DNA of 49,331 nt from Ignavibacteriales bacterium. Lineage in GTDB: Bacteria; Bacteroidota; Ignavibacteria; UBA10030. The translations under genes were made by a program, and so were the position numbers. The notes beneath the pieces are model-generated. The model did no database searches. It was not told the origin of the DNA and saw nothing but the letters and a program-made list of their open reading frames with translations. The number at the start of each line of letters is the position of its first letter. Positions within the stretch are counted from its first letter, which is position 1. Shown piece by piece: positions 8,899-18,002 of this stretch. Where the stretch lies: the NCBI GenBank assembly GCA_026390585.1, contig JAPLFP010000170.1, positions 1 to 49,331 on the forward strand, in the 5' to 3' direction.

Positions 8899-9645
8899 TC
8901 AAAGCTTCACAGCAACAAAAAGGGCGGTGAATGCATGAAAACTTGCATGGGCTATGAAGGCCGATTCTAATCCGTGTTTCCAGAACAACCAACCCCATGG
9001 CAGAGAGACAATGAAAATTGTAAATACACACCAAACTGGATTCGTTGTGCCAAATCTTATTAAAGTAGGTGTATGACCGATGGCAAAAAGTATTTGACTC
9101 AGAAGAACAACTGACCAAATCAATGATTCTTTTGGAATTCCTATACCATGTTGAAAAATGCGCCACAAAATCCATGTTATGATAGTCATAATCCCCCAAC
9201 GCATGATCACTTCCTCGGTTAGGCTACCAAATAGGCGGGTTAGAAATGGGTACATATTGAGATAAGCGACAAAATCAGGCGCAATAAAATATGCAACAAT
9301 GGACCCTGCCAGACCTATTGGGGCTCCATAAAATAACTGGCGTTTGAGTACTATCCAGAAAACCTTTTTCTTAATAGGAACGTCAGCAAGGTAGGCTCGA
9401 AAACCAATTCTGGGTGTAAGGAGTGCTCCTACAGCCGCAAAGATGGTGATGAAAATGACAGATTGAAAAACACTTAACACAACGAGTGTATTCATCGAGA
9501 ATGGTAAACGGACATGTTCGGGAATGAGTTTTGGTATAGCCGGTACGTAAGAGACAGAACCTATGAATCCAGCAAGCCACACATATATAAAGCTGCGGAG
9601 CCGACTATGTGTAAAACTATTGTTGCTTCCAGAGTTCTCGGGCAT
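8899..9645 (-). CDS. CPBP family intramembrane glutamic endopeptidase-like protein
   Basis: 248 aa, polytopic, LTEEVIMRWG (EExxxR) and FAIGHTPT motifs. Confidence 0.75.
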   Translation of the reverse strand: MPENSGSNNSFTHSRLRSFIYVWLAGFIGSVSYVPAIPKLIPEHVRLPFSMNTLVVLSVFQSVIFITIFAAVGALLTPRIGFRAYLADVPIKKKVFWIVLKRQLFYGAPIGLAGSIVAYFIAPDFVAYLNMYPFLTRLFGSLTEEVIMRWGIMTIITWILWRIFQHGIGIPKESLIWSVVLLSQILFAIGHTPTLIRFGTTNPVWCVFTIFIVSLPWGWLFWKHGLESAFIAHASFHAFTALFVAVKL

Positions 9646-9687
9646 TGTAGGATTCAGTTAATATGATGATTTCATAAATCTACTATG

Positions 9688-9860
9688 GCCTAACCACAAT
9701 TAGATTGACCTGCATAAGATGCGGAGTCCAGCTGGGGCTTTTCAATCGCAACCTGCTCAGGACGATTTCGATTGCCCTCTTCGAAATTGTGCATTGGACT
9801 TTATCGACATGCCGAAGCGACTGTTTACGGTCCGTCTACGTTCTGCCTCTTGAATGTCGG
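9688..9860 (-). repeat. Intergenic repeat block U5 (internally deleted copy)
   Basis: GCCTAACCACAATTAGATTGACCTGCATAAGATGCGGAGTC, differing from 6757.. at 2 of 41 positions, then jumps to the CTGGGGCTT segment. Confidence 0.6.
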
Positions 9861-10166
9861 CTTTGCATTTTGTTCGTAGAGAAGTCGTCTATAGCGCATG
9901 ACGTGGCTGGTAGTGCACCTCTTCACAGTCAATATCGAAAACGTCCGATCAATGCCCGGCGGTCAATCTGAAAAAGCCTAGTTGTTTTTTCTGCCTTATA
10001 GCTTTATCTTGACATCCCGTCCATATATTCGATCAGAAGAAACCTAGGTGATCTGAATCGGTTTTATCGCGGGACCCCCTCTTCGAGGGGTAGGCGTGCA
10101 GAGATTGACGACTCTTGCTCTTCCATCTGAATCGGCAATCGCGAATCGTCGATCGAAAATTCATTT

Positions 10167-10240
10167 GCACCCATAGCTCAATTGGATAGAGCATCAGACT
10201 TCGGATCTGAGGGTTGGGGGTTCGACTCCCTCTGGGTGCA
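10167..10240 (+). tRNA. tRNA-Arg (anticodon TCG)
   Basis: Cloverleaf gcaccca...agctcaattggatagagc...tcaga-cttcgga-tctga...gggggttcgactccc tctgggtgca; loop CTTCGGA gives anticodon TCG. Confidence 0.92.
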
Positions 10241-10395
10241 CAACGCAATTTCCGATTTTCGATCTCTGATTTATGATTTTGGGTTTATGTCTCGCCCGAG
10301 CCTCTTTTCAATCACAAATCAAAAATCGCAAATCGACAATCACTCGGCTATACCGCTGATCACGCACCTCGTCAGCATCCCTCAGCAAAATGGCC

Positions 10396-10413
10396 CGACT
10401 CCCTCTGGGTGCA
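10396..10413 (+). repeat. 18-bp exact repeat of the tRNA-Arg 3' end
   Basis: cgactccctctgggtgca identical to 10223..10240. Confidence 0.8.
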
Positions 10414-10593
10414 CCAAATCATTTTCGATTTCCGATCTATGATTTTCGATTTGCGTTAGGCGGTTTTTCAATGATTCCCGCCATAGAACGGCGGGACGCA
10501 AAAAGCGCGCAATCGAAAACCTGTGGTGAGCGCCTGCCTGATGGACCGAGAACAGCCGGCAGGCGTCGAACCATCAGAAATCGAAAATCCCCC

Positions 10594-11442
10594 TCAGTTT
10601 CCCGCAATAATCCTGTACAGCTCCTTCTGAATTCTTCTCGTCATCTCTCCCGGCATGCCGTTTCCGATCGCCAACTCATTGATCTTGACGACAGGGGTGA
10701 CCTCCGTTGTTGTCCCGACGATCATGCATTCGTCGAACCCGCTCAGCTCCGATTCATTGATGGAAGCCTCCAGAGATGAAATGTTGAGGTTCCGGCAGAT
10801 GTGAAGGACAACCTGCCTGGTAATACCAGACAAGATGAAGTTGGATTTTCGCGGTGTCAGGAGCATACCATTCTTCACAGCGCAGAAATTGGTGTGCGTT
10901 CCTTCCGTGATGAAGCCGTCGCGCGACCAGATCGTCTCACAGGCGGCTTGTTCCACTGCGCTCTGCCGTGAGAGGATGTTTGGCAACAAGGCGATGGTTT
11001 TGATGTCACAGCGCGACCAACGAATATCCTTTTCGAGAAGCACCCGCACGCCTTTTTCAATTTCCTCAGCATGCGGCTTGAAGGGACTCGTTGAAATCAG
11101 AAGGGTTGGCGGAGTGGAAGGTGGAGGGAAGAAATGTTGGCGGGGAAAGTACGCTCCACGGGTTGCCTGAATATATGCTATCGCTTGCGCACCCTTGTGA
11201 CCATTTCTTGTCGCAAGCTCCTCGATGATCGGTCGTATTCTTCCAATGTCAATTCCCTTGATACGCAATTGCTCCAGGCCATATCGCATCCGCTCAAGAT
11301 GAGCCTCAACCTGAAAGAACCCCCGTGGAGGGTAGAACCGCACGACCTCGTAGATTCCGTCGGAGAAGAGAAATCCCCGATCAAACGGTGAAATGGTCGC
11401 TTTGTCGTGTTCGACATACTTATCATTGAGATAAAGCCACAT
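10594..11442 (-). CDS. Class IV aminotransferase (D-amino acid / branched-chain aminotransferase-like)
   Basis: MWLYLNDKYVEHDKATISPFDRGFLFSDGIYEVVRFY...ITRQVVLHICRNL. Confidence 0.88.
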   Translation of the reverse strand: MWLYLNDKYVEHDKATISPFDRGFLFSDGIYEVVRFYPPRGFFQVEAHLERMRYGLEQLRIKGIDIGRIRPIIEELATRNGHKGAQAIAYIQATRGAYFPRQHFFPPPSTPPTLLISTSPFKPHAEEIEKGVRVLLEKDIRWSRCDIKTIALLPNILSRQSAVEQAACETIWSRDGFITEGTHTNFCAVKNGMLLTPRKSNFILSGITRQVVLHICRNLNISSLEASINESELSGFDECMIVGTTTEVTPVVKINELAIGNGMPGEMTRRIQKELYRIIAGN

Positions 11443-11457
11443 ACTCTCAGCTCTCAA

Positions 11458-13581
11458 TCATTTCTGAATCAAGCCAACAAGCGAATGAGGTGCGACCCGA
11501 TAGGTTTCCGCCAGACTGAGCGGCTCTTCCTCGTCTCTCTCAGCAATGTCTTGCGGAGAACTGAGAGATGTATCGAGAAGTCTGCACCAGCGCTTCCCTT
11601 CCAAAGTCTTCGGCAGCTCGAAGAGAAGCTGATCGGAGAATGCATTGAAGATGAAATACAGGTCCGAGTCATGTCCGTTGAATTGAACCTCGACAGCCAG
11701 GCAGTGCGGGTGCCACCATTCAGGTCGATGCAATTGTACGCCATGCCAGATGATGCGTGGAATCCCCTCTGCTGCGTGTCCAATGAATTCGCGTTGCCTG
11801 AAAAGGAGATGTGTCTTTCGAATAGCGATGAGATTTTTGACGAATCTCAGAAGGTCCTTGTTACGATCCAACATCCCCCAATCCAACCAACTGATCTCGT
11901 TGTCCTGGCAGTAAGCGTTGTTGTTTCCCTGCTGAGTGCGGCCCAGTTCATCGCCAGCCAGGATCATAGGAACACCCTGAGAGAGAATCAGTGTTGCCGC
12001 CAGATTCTTGACCTGACGGAGTCTTAGGTTCACAATCTCAGGGTCTCGCGTCGGCCCTTCTACCCCACAATTCCAGCTATCATTCTCACTCATGCCATCA
12101 CGATTCTGCTCGCCATTCGGCTCGTTGTGCTTTTCGTTGAAGGAGACAAGATCCGCCAGCGTGAAGCCATCATGGCTTGTCACAAAGTTGACACTGTGAT
12201 ACGGAGCCCGGCCGTTTCCGCTGTAGAGATCGGCGCTGCCGCAGAACCTCGTCGCCAGAGCCTGCACAGTCTTGGCAGATCCTTTCCAGAACTGCCGCAC
12301 ATCATCGCGGAACCGGCCGTTCCATTCTGCCCAGCGACCCCAACCCGGGAAGCTGCCGACCTGATACAACCCGGCGGCGTCCCACGCCTCAGCGATCAAC
12401 TTCACGTTCGCGAGAACTGGATCCGCCACAATGCGTTCTATGAGGGGAGGATTTGCCAGAACACTGCCGTCGGTTCCTCTTCCAAGGATCGATGCGAGAT
12501 CGAAGCGAAAGCCGTCGATGTGCATCTCCGTCACGAGGTATCGCAGCGAATCAAGAATCAGATCTCTCATGATGGGATGATTGCAGTTGGTCGTATTGCC
12601 ACACGCCGAGAAATTCAGATACTTCCCTGTTCCCGGTTCGAGCATATAGTAGATCGAGTTGTCAAGCCCGCGAAATGAAAGTGTCGCACCGTTCTCATCC
12701 CCCTCTCCGGTGTGATTGTACACTACATCGAGGATCACTTCGATGCCGGCATCGTGGAAAGCCTTCACCATCGTCTTGAATTCGCGAACCTCTGCCCCAA
12801 GCCTGGCATCCGAGGCATACGATGCCTTCAACGCAAAGAAACTGATAGGATGATATCCCCAGAAATTGATGAGCTGCTCGCCGGTTGACGGATTACGAAC
12901 CAGGCAGTCGGTTTCGAGGAAATCTGTGACCGGCATAAGCTCGACTGCTGTGATTCCCAGCTCCTGCAAATACGGTATCTTTTCTGTGAGTCCGAGGTAC
13001 GTGCCGGGCTTGCGAGTTCCAGATGACGGATGTTGTGTGAACCCGCGAACGTGCAACTCATAGATAATCGAATCAGCCAGATGCCGATTGATCGGTTGAT
13101 CAAATTCCCAGTCGAACTGGTGGTCGACAACCCTTGATCGGCGGAGCCAGGCCGCACGACGATTTGTCCGTTTGTTCCCCCACACTTCACCACCGCTCAG
13201 GGAATGCGCGTAAGGATCCAACAAGATCTTCGAGAAGTCGAACCGGTGGATAAGTGGATTTGGGTTCCCTAACATCCCAACGCGATACCCATACTCGACT
13301 CCGGGATCGACGCCTCGAATACACACATGCCAGGTGTCGCCTGTCTTGTTGTAGCGGGCATCGAGAGGGAATTCTGCCAGAGGCTCCACCTGGTCCGGAG
13401 CGAAGAGCACGAGACGGACATCGGTCGCGTGCTTGGAGAACACGGAGAAGTTGATTCCCCCGCGGACAGATGTTGCCCCAAGGGGGAGCGGCTGTCCCCG
13501 CGCAATCTCGAACTGGTCATTGACGAGGTCAAGGATTGATTTACTGGATCTGTCGGTATTGTTGGACTTCTTTGATGGCAC
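11458..13581 (-). CDS. glgX: Glycogen debranching enzyme GlgX
   Basis: 707 aa; PLGATSVRGGINFSVFSKHA, VILDVVYNHTGEG, DGFRFDLASILGR, GDELGRTQQGNNNAYCQDNEISWLDW. Confidence 0.95.
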   Translation of the reverse strand: MPSKKSNNTDRSSKSILDLVNDQFEIARGQPLPLGATSVRGGINFSVFSKHATDVRLVLFAPDQVEPLAEFPLDARYNKTGDTWHVCIRGVDPGVEYGYRVGMLGNPNPLIHRFDFSKILLDPYAHSLSGGEVWGNKRTNRRAAWLRRSRVVDHQFDWEFDQPINRHLADSIIYELHVRGFTQHPSSGTRKPGTYLGLTEKIPYLQELGITAVELMPVTDFLETDCLVRNPSTGEQLINFWGYHPISFFALKASYASDARLGAEVREFKTMVKAFHDAGIEVILDVVYNHTGEGDENGATLSFRGLDNSIYYMLEPGTGKYLNFSACGNTTNCNHPIMRDLILDSLRYLVTEMHIDGFRFDLASILGRGTDGSVLANPPLIERIVADPVLANVKLIAEAWDAAGLYQVGSFPGWGRWAEWNGRFRDDVRQFWKGSAKTVQALATRFCGSADLYSGNGRAPYHSVNFVTSHDGFTLADLVSFNEKHNEPNGEQNRDGMSENDSWNCGVEGPTRDPEIVNLRLRQVKNLAATLILSQGVPMILAGDELGRTQQGNNNAYCQDNEISWLDWGMLDRNKDLLRFVKNLIAIRKTHLLFRQREFIGHAAEGIPRIIWHGVQLHRPEWWHPHCLAVEVQFNGHDSDLYFIFNAFSDQLLFELPKTLEGKRWCRLLDTSLSSPQDIAERDEEEPLSLAETYRVAPHSLVGLIQK

Positions 13582-13822
13582 GGTGCGTGTCTGGCGTCAA
13601 GGTCTGATGTTGATTGGGTGCCACATCACTGCTTCTCAAAGATTAGCAAATGCTTCCATAAAGCACAACCCCACGTGAGAACCCATTTTTTCGCAACATT
13701 CTGACACTATGGAAGTGGTGATTTTTGGCCATTCCGTTTTGTGCTTGCGTCAATGGCGTTGCTTCCAGGAATTATTTTGTGCAAATTGCCTGATAACTTA
13801 AGCTTGCACTCAGGTATTCCAC

Positions 13823-14425
13823 ATGCTCGCCGGACCGAAAAAAGTACTCCATACGATTTATAAACCCGTCAGGGACTTCTTCATCAAGCACCCTGCCCTT
13901 CTGTCGGGGTATATCATCTATGGGTATTTCTTCATCACGACGATGGATTTCTACAGGGACTTCAAGAAGACACACAGTGTCGGTTTCCTGAGCACGCTGG
14001 AGAGATTCGACGCGCTGATCTGGATGTGGCTGCTCGCCGTAGTGCTGGTCAAGGTCATCGAGTACCGGAACAGACTGAACACGCAGGAACGATTGCGTCT
14101 CGAACATGAGAAAGAGCTTGAAGTCAAAGGTGCGCAACTTTCCACAACACACCAGATGATCCGAACGCTGCAGCATCAGATCAACAACCCTCTCACGATT
14201 ATTCTCCTCTACGTACAACGGGCACTTCGCAAAGCAGAGAACAACCAGCAGGATCTCGAGAACCTCATCATGGTGAAGAACGGCGCCGAACGGATTGCCG
14301 CCACGCTCCGTGAGTTTGCCCACGCACAAGGTATCGAAACGGTTGACTCTCCCGTCGGCGATCTTGTCACACCCTCCAAGAAGGATGACTCTAAACGAAC
14401 AGTGGATGAAGCACGCCCTGCTTGA
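13823..14425 (+). CDS. Membrane protein with a histidine-kinase DHp (HisKA-like) domain, apparently lacking a catalytic ATPase domain
   Basis: TM helices then QMIRTLQHQINNPLTIILLYVQRAL (H-box-like); ends about 60 aa later without N/G boxes. Confidence 0.65.
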   Translation: MLAGPKKVLHTIYKPVRDFFIKHPALLSGYIIYGYFFITTMDFYRDFKKTHSVGFLSTLERFDALIWMWLLAVVLVKVIEYRNRLNTQERLRLEHEKELEVKGAQLSTTHQMIRTLQHQINNPLTIILLYVQRALRKAENNQQDLENLIMVKNGAERIAATLREFAHAQGIETVDSPVGDLVTPSKKDDSKRTVDEARPA

Positions 14426-14861
14426 GGCACAGAAAGCCTTTGAGCAGGAAGAGGTTCCCGTCGGAGCGGTCGTTGTTCATAACGGCAAGATCATCGGACG
14501 CGGTCACAATCAGATCGAGCGACTTCAGGATCCTACAGCGCACGCGGAAATGATCGCCATCACCGCAGCCGCGAATCACCTCGAATCACGAAGACTGGAC
14601 GACTGCACGCTCTATGTTACCCTTGAGCCGTGCCCGATGTGCGCAGGCGCCATTGTCCTCGCACGCATCCCTGCGTTGGTCTTTGGATCGTTCGACCCGA
14701 AGGCTGGAGCCAGCGGCACCCTCTACAACATCACACATGACAAGCGTTTGAATCACACCGTCCATGTGGTATCAGGGGTCTGCGACCGCGAGAGTGAAGA
14801 ATTGCTGAAGAGGTTTTTTGGTAGGGTGAGAACGATTCCTGTAAGACGCCAGGGAGCCTGA
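14385..14861 (+). CDS. tadA: tRNA-specific adenosine deaminase TadA
   Basis: HAEMIAI and PCPMCAGA zinc motifs; start MTLNEQWMKHALLEAQKA at 14385. Confidence 0.92.
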   Translation: MTLNEQWMKHALLEAQKAFEQEEVPVGAVVVHNGKIIGRGHNQIERLQDPTAHAEMIAITAAANHLESRRLDDCTLYVTLEPCPMCAGAIVLARIPALVFGSFDPKAGASGTLYNITHDKRLNHTVHVVSGVCDRESEELLKRFFGRVRTIPVRRQGA

Positions 14862-14862
14862 A

Positions 14863-15930
14863 TCAGGCCTCCGCCTGTAACTTCTCCTGCTTGTCCGCAA
14901 CACGAAGCTTCTCGATCAGCTCGTCCAAATCACCATCGATAATCTGCGCGAGGTTGTAGAGTGTGAGGCCAATCCGGTGGTCCGTCACACGGTTCTGCGG
15001 GAAATTGTAGGTCCGGATCTTGTCGCTCCGGTCGCCACTCTTGATCATCGACTTTCTTGTTGCTGCCACGGATGCGGTCTGCTCGTTCATTTTCGCTTCA
15101 TAGAGTTTGGCACGGAGCATTTTCATCGCGCGCTCCCGGTTCTGAAACTGCGAGCGTTCCTGCTGGCACGCCACGATGATGCCGGAAGGTTTGTGCGTGA
15201 TCCGCACGGCGGTCTCAACCTTGTTCACGTTCTGCCCGCCTTTTCCACCTGCACGGTAGGTGTCAAATTGAAGGTCTGCTGGGTTGATCTCGATCTCTAC
15301 TTCTTCGACTTCAGGCAGCACAACGACGGACGCAGCTGATGTGTGGACGCGGCCTTGAGCTTCCGTTTCGGGGACACGTTGCACACGGTGGACCCCGCTT
15401 TCGAATTTCATGAAACCGTATGCTCCGTCACCCGAGACAGCAAACACTACTTCCTTAAACCCCCCCTTGCCCGTCTCATTCCAATCCATCAACTCGACTT
15501 TCCATCCTTTACGCTCGGCATAGCGGGTATACATTCTGTAAAGGTCGGAGGCAAAGAGTGCGGCTTCCTCGCCACCGGTGCCACCACGGATCTCCATAAT
15601 GAAGTTCTTTGTGTCGTTGGGATCTTCCGGGACGAGAAGTTCCTTTAACCTCTCCTCGAGGCCGACGAGCTGAATCTTCAGCGTGTCATACTCCTCCTGC
15701 GCCATTGCCTTGAGCTCCGGGTCGCTCACCGATTCAAGGAGCTCTTTGCTCCCCTTGAAATCGTTGTTGGCTTTCTTAAATTTCTGATACGCCTCAACGA
15801 TCGGTTCCAGCAAACGAAGTTCTCTTCCAAGATCACGGAAGCGCCTTTGGTCGGCCATGACGGCGGGATCCGACAGCAACTGTTGGATCTCCAGCGCCCG
15901 CTCTACCATTTTTTCTACTTTGTCGAACAT
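14863..15930 (-). CDS. prfA: Peptide chain release factor 1
   Basis: 355 aa; [33 protein letters not shown] (GGQ), [11 protein letters not shown]. Confidence 0.96.
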   Translation of the reverse strand: MFDKVEKMVERALEIQQLLSDPAVMADQRRFRDLGRELRLLEPIVEAYQKFKKANNDFKGSKELLESVSDPELKAMAQEEYDTLKIQLVGLEERLKELLVPEDPNDTKNFIMEIRGGTGGEEAALFASDLYRMYTRYAERKGWKVELMDWNETGKGGFKEVVFAVSGDGAYGFMKFESGVHRVQRVPETEAQGRVHTSAASVVVLPEVEEVEIEINPADLQFDTYRAGGKGGQNVNKVETAVRITHKPSGIIVACQQERSQFQNRERAMKMLRAKLYEAKMNEQTASVAATRKSMIKSGDRSDKIRTYNFPQNRVTDHRIGLTLYNLAQIIDGDLDELIEKLRVADKQEKLQAEA

Positions 15931-15974
15931 ATTCTCTGAAGGGATTCGGGACTCTTGTGTCAGAAGAAGAATCG

Positions 15975-17021
15975 TTAGTTACCGGATGCAACGGTGGCTT
16001 CTTCAACCGGCAGTGGATCTCGCAATGTGTACTTCGCCGGATCTTCCAGCCCCAGGGCACATCGCAGGGCAACAATAGCGACTTCAAGCTGAGATTCGTC
16101 CGGTTCGCGGGTAGTCACCCGCTGGAGCCAAAGTCCGGGAGCAATCATCATCCTCCCCCACCAGGTGGTTGTGTGCTTGGCTGAGAACTTGATGACTTCA
16201 TACGAGATTCCGCCAACAACAGGGATGAAGGGCAGGTGTGTCAGGAGGCGGGTAACGATCGTGATCTTCCCAACAAGCGCGATAGTCACGGCGTCGAGCA
16301 GGCCAAATGCGAGGATTGCCACAAACATTACGATCAACAGGAAGCTCGTTCCGCACCTCGGATGAAATCTGCTTCGTTCCTGCACCGTGCGCGGTATGAG
16401 TTGATCGGTCAATTCAAAGGCAAATACCGTCTTGTGTTCGGCACCGTGGAACTGGAACAGCCGCTGGATTTCCTTCGACAATGCGATGGCTGAGAGATAT
16501 CCCAAGAGAATGGTGATTCTGATCAGCCCTGCGACCAGATTGAATTCGAATGCACTTTGTTCAAAATGAAAGACCTTCGTAGTCACAAGAATCGGGAGGA
16601 CAAAGAATATCGCTACGCTAAGGGCGAGCGCCAGGACGAGCGTCCCTGCGAGGGCAAGCTTCGACTGGGTCTTCGTTTCTCCATTTCCGCTTACGGGATG
16701 TTTCTTCTCCTCAACATCGAGCATGGCGATTTCGGCGGAGTAGTTGAGCGTCCTGATGCCGAGATACATCATGTCGATGAGACCGATGGCGCCCCGCAGT
16801 ACGGGAAGCTTGAGGATCTTGTATTTCTCAACAACCGAAGCATACTTCTCCTGCTTCACAACAATATCTCCGTTGGCACGCCTGACCGCCGTCGCCACGG
16901 AGCCGGGAGCACGCATCATGACCCCTTCGATAACTGCCTGGCCTCCCACTTGCATCGGTTTAGCCGGATCATACAAAGGATTCGTCGGTACCCAGCTCGA
17001 TATCTTCTTCTCTTCAGCCAA
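15975..17021 (-). CDS. DUF1385 (YqhQ-like) membrane protein
   Basis: [24 protein letters not shown] and [15 protein letters not shown]...[10 protein letters not shown]. Confidence 0.9.
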   Translation of the reverse strand: MAEEKKISSWVPTNPLYDPAKPMQVGGQAVIEGVMMRAPGSVATAVRRANGDIVVKQEKYASVVEKYKILKLPVLRGAIGLIDMMYLGIRTLNYSAEIAMLDVEEKKHPVSGNGETKTQSKLALAGTLVLALALSVAIFFVLPILVTTKVFHFEQSAFEFNLVAGLIRITILLGYLSAIALSKEIQRLFQFHGAEHKTVFAFELTDQLIPRTVQERSRFHPRCGTSFLLIVMFVAILAFGLLDAVTIALVGKITIVTRLLTHLPFIPVVGGISYEVIKFSAKHTTTWWGRMMIAPGLWLQRVTTREPDESQLEVAIVALRCALGLEDPAKYTLRDPLPVEEATVASGN

Positions 17022-17110
17022 TGTTCACCCCTTCTTCAATGATAGTCAACAATAATATACCAAAGAAAGCCGCGACATTCAACGCCCTTGAGTAAGGTGC
17101 AGTGAGAAAC

Positions 17111-17168
17111 TTGCCACAAAGACACGAGGACTCGAAGTTCATATTGTGTCTTGGTGCCCTTGTGGCAA
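17111..17168. repeat. 58-bp palindromic element TTGCCACAA...TTGTGGCAA
   Basis: 9-bp perfect ends with partly complementary interior (gacac...gtgtc). Confidence 0.6.
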
Positions 17169-17171
17169 ATG

Positions 17172-17783
17172 TCAGAGCGAATTCAACGCTGCAGTGATGG
17201 AAGCGAGAAGAATCGAAGGATCTGATGAATGCGGTGCTCGAGCCGGATCGATGACATCCATCTGGCTCGCTGCCGAAGAGAATTGGCCATTCGCATAGTA
17301 GCTCTGCACAAGAAGAAGACGCAAACGTTTCGCCGTCACCTTCGCATCGTGGGCAAATGTATAGGAGGGAACTTCTGTCAGAACAGAATTTGAATACGTG
17401 ATGGAGGAAGAAAAATCATTCAGCGAATATAGCACGAAGGCAGCCCCTGCCCGGACATCGTTCAGTGCGGCCGGGCTGATTTCCTTCAGACCAATCGCGA
17501 AAACAAAATCTCCGCTTGACTTCACGAGATCGCGCTTGTAGGCGTACGACCAACCGCGCCCATTCAGAGCCTCTCCCCGAACAAGAGGCGTGCTCGTCTG
17601 GCTGCTGTACGCCTGCGTGAAATTGTTCACGGCGGAATCGAACCGTTGAGCCTCGAAGTCACTCCAACCCATGGCAACATAGTCCATGTCTGACGGGTTC
17701 TGTTCAGGACCGGACGAGTTATCCTTTGAGCATCCCGTACCTGCAATGACAGCAACGACGCTCAAAGCAAGAAACAATCTCAT
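17172..17783 (-). CDS. TPR-like lipoprotein
   Basis: Lipobox-like VIAGTGCS; repeat-like helices SDFEAQRFDSAVNNFTQAY. Confidence 0.6.
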   Translation of the reverse strand: MRLFLALSVVAVIAGTGCSKDNSSGPEQNPSDMDYVAMGWSDFEAQRFDSAVNNFTQAYSSQTSTPLVRGEALNGRGWSYAYKRDLVKSSGDFVFAIGLKEISPAALNDVRAGAAFVLYSLNDFSSSITYSNSVLTEVPSYTFAHDAKVTAKRLRLLLVQSYYANGQFSSAASQMDVIDPARAPHSSDPSILLASITAALNSL

Positions 17784-17870
17784 GTCACGTTTCCTATGAA
17801 TAGATCACTCCAAGCTTGTTAAGAAGCGTGCCTCTGGCGCCATCTGATGAATCAGACGGCTGGATTTGGA

Positions 17871-17920
17871 CGAAACCCGAAGGGTTTCGCTTTCCGAAAG
17901 GCGTCGACTTGAGTCGACGC
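17871..17920. repeat. Adjacent perfect hairpins cgaaaccc-gaa-gggtttcg and gcgtcgac-ttga-gtcgacgc
   Basis: 17871..17889 and 17901..17920; a third palindrome tctgatgaatcaga lies just upstream. Confidence 0.65.
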
Positions 17921-18002
17921 GCAAGATATTCTTCGCGTTCTCTGCGACAAAACTCAAACCGCAAAGGCCTCAGAGAAGCGCAAATCGTTTGCGAGACAGC
18001 TT

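Noticed and set aside
8899-9645. CPBP protease as a phage-defence (Abi) system component
   Set aside because: CPBP membership is supported, but nothing in the neighbourhood specifically indicates defence; the family has many roles.
10455-10461. Extra GTTAGGC core (minus GCCTAAC) beyond the tRNA as a further cassette boundary
   Set aside because: A tRNA gene and heptamer sequence lie between it and the cassette-like genes; a 7-mer match alone is not enough.
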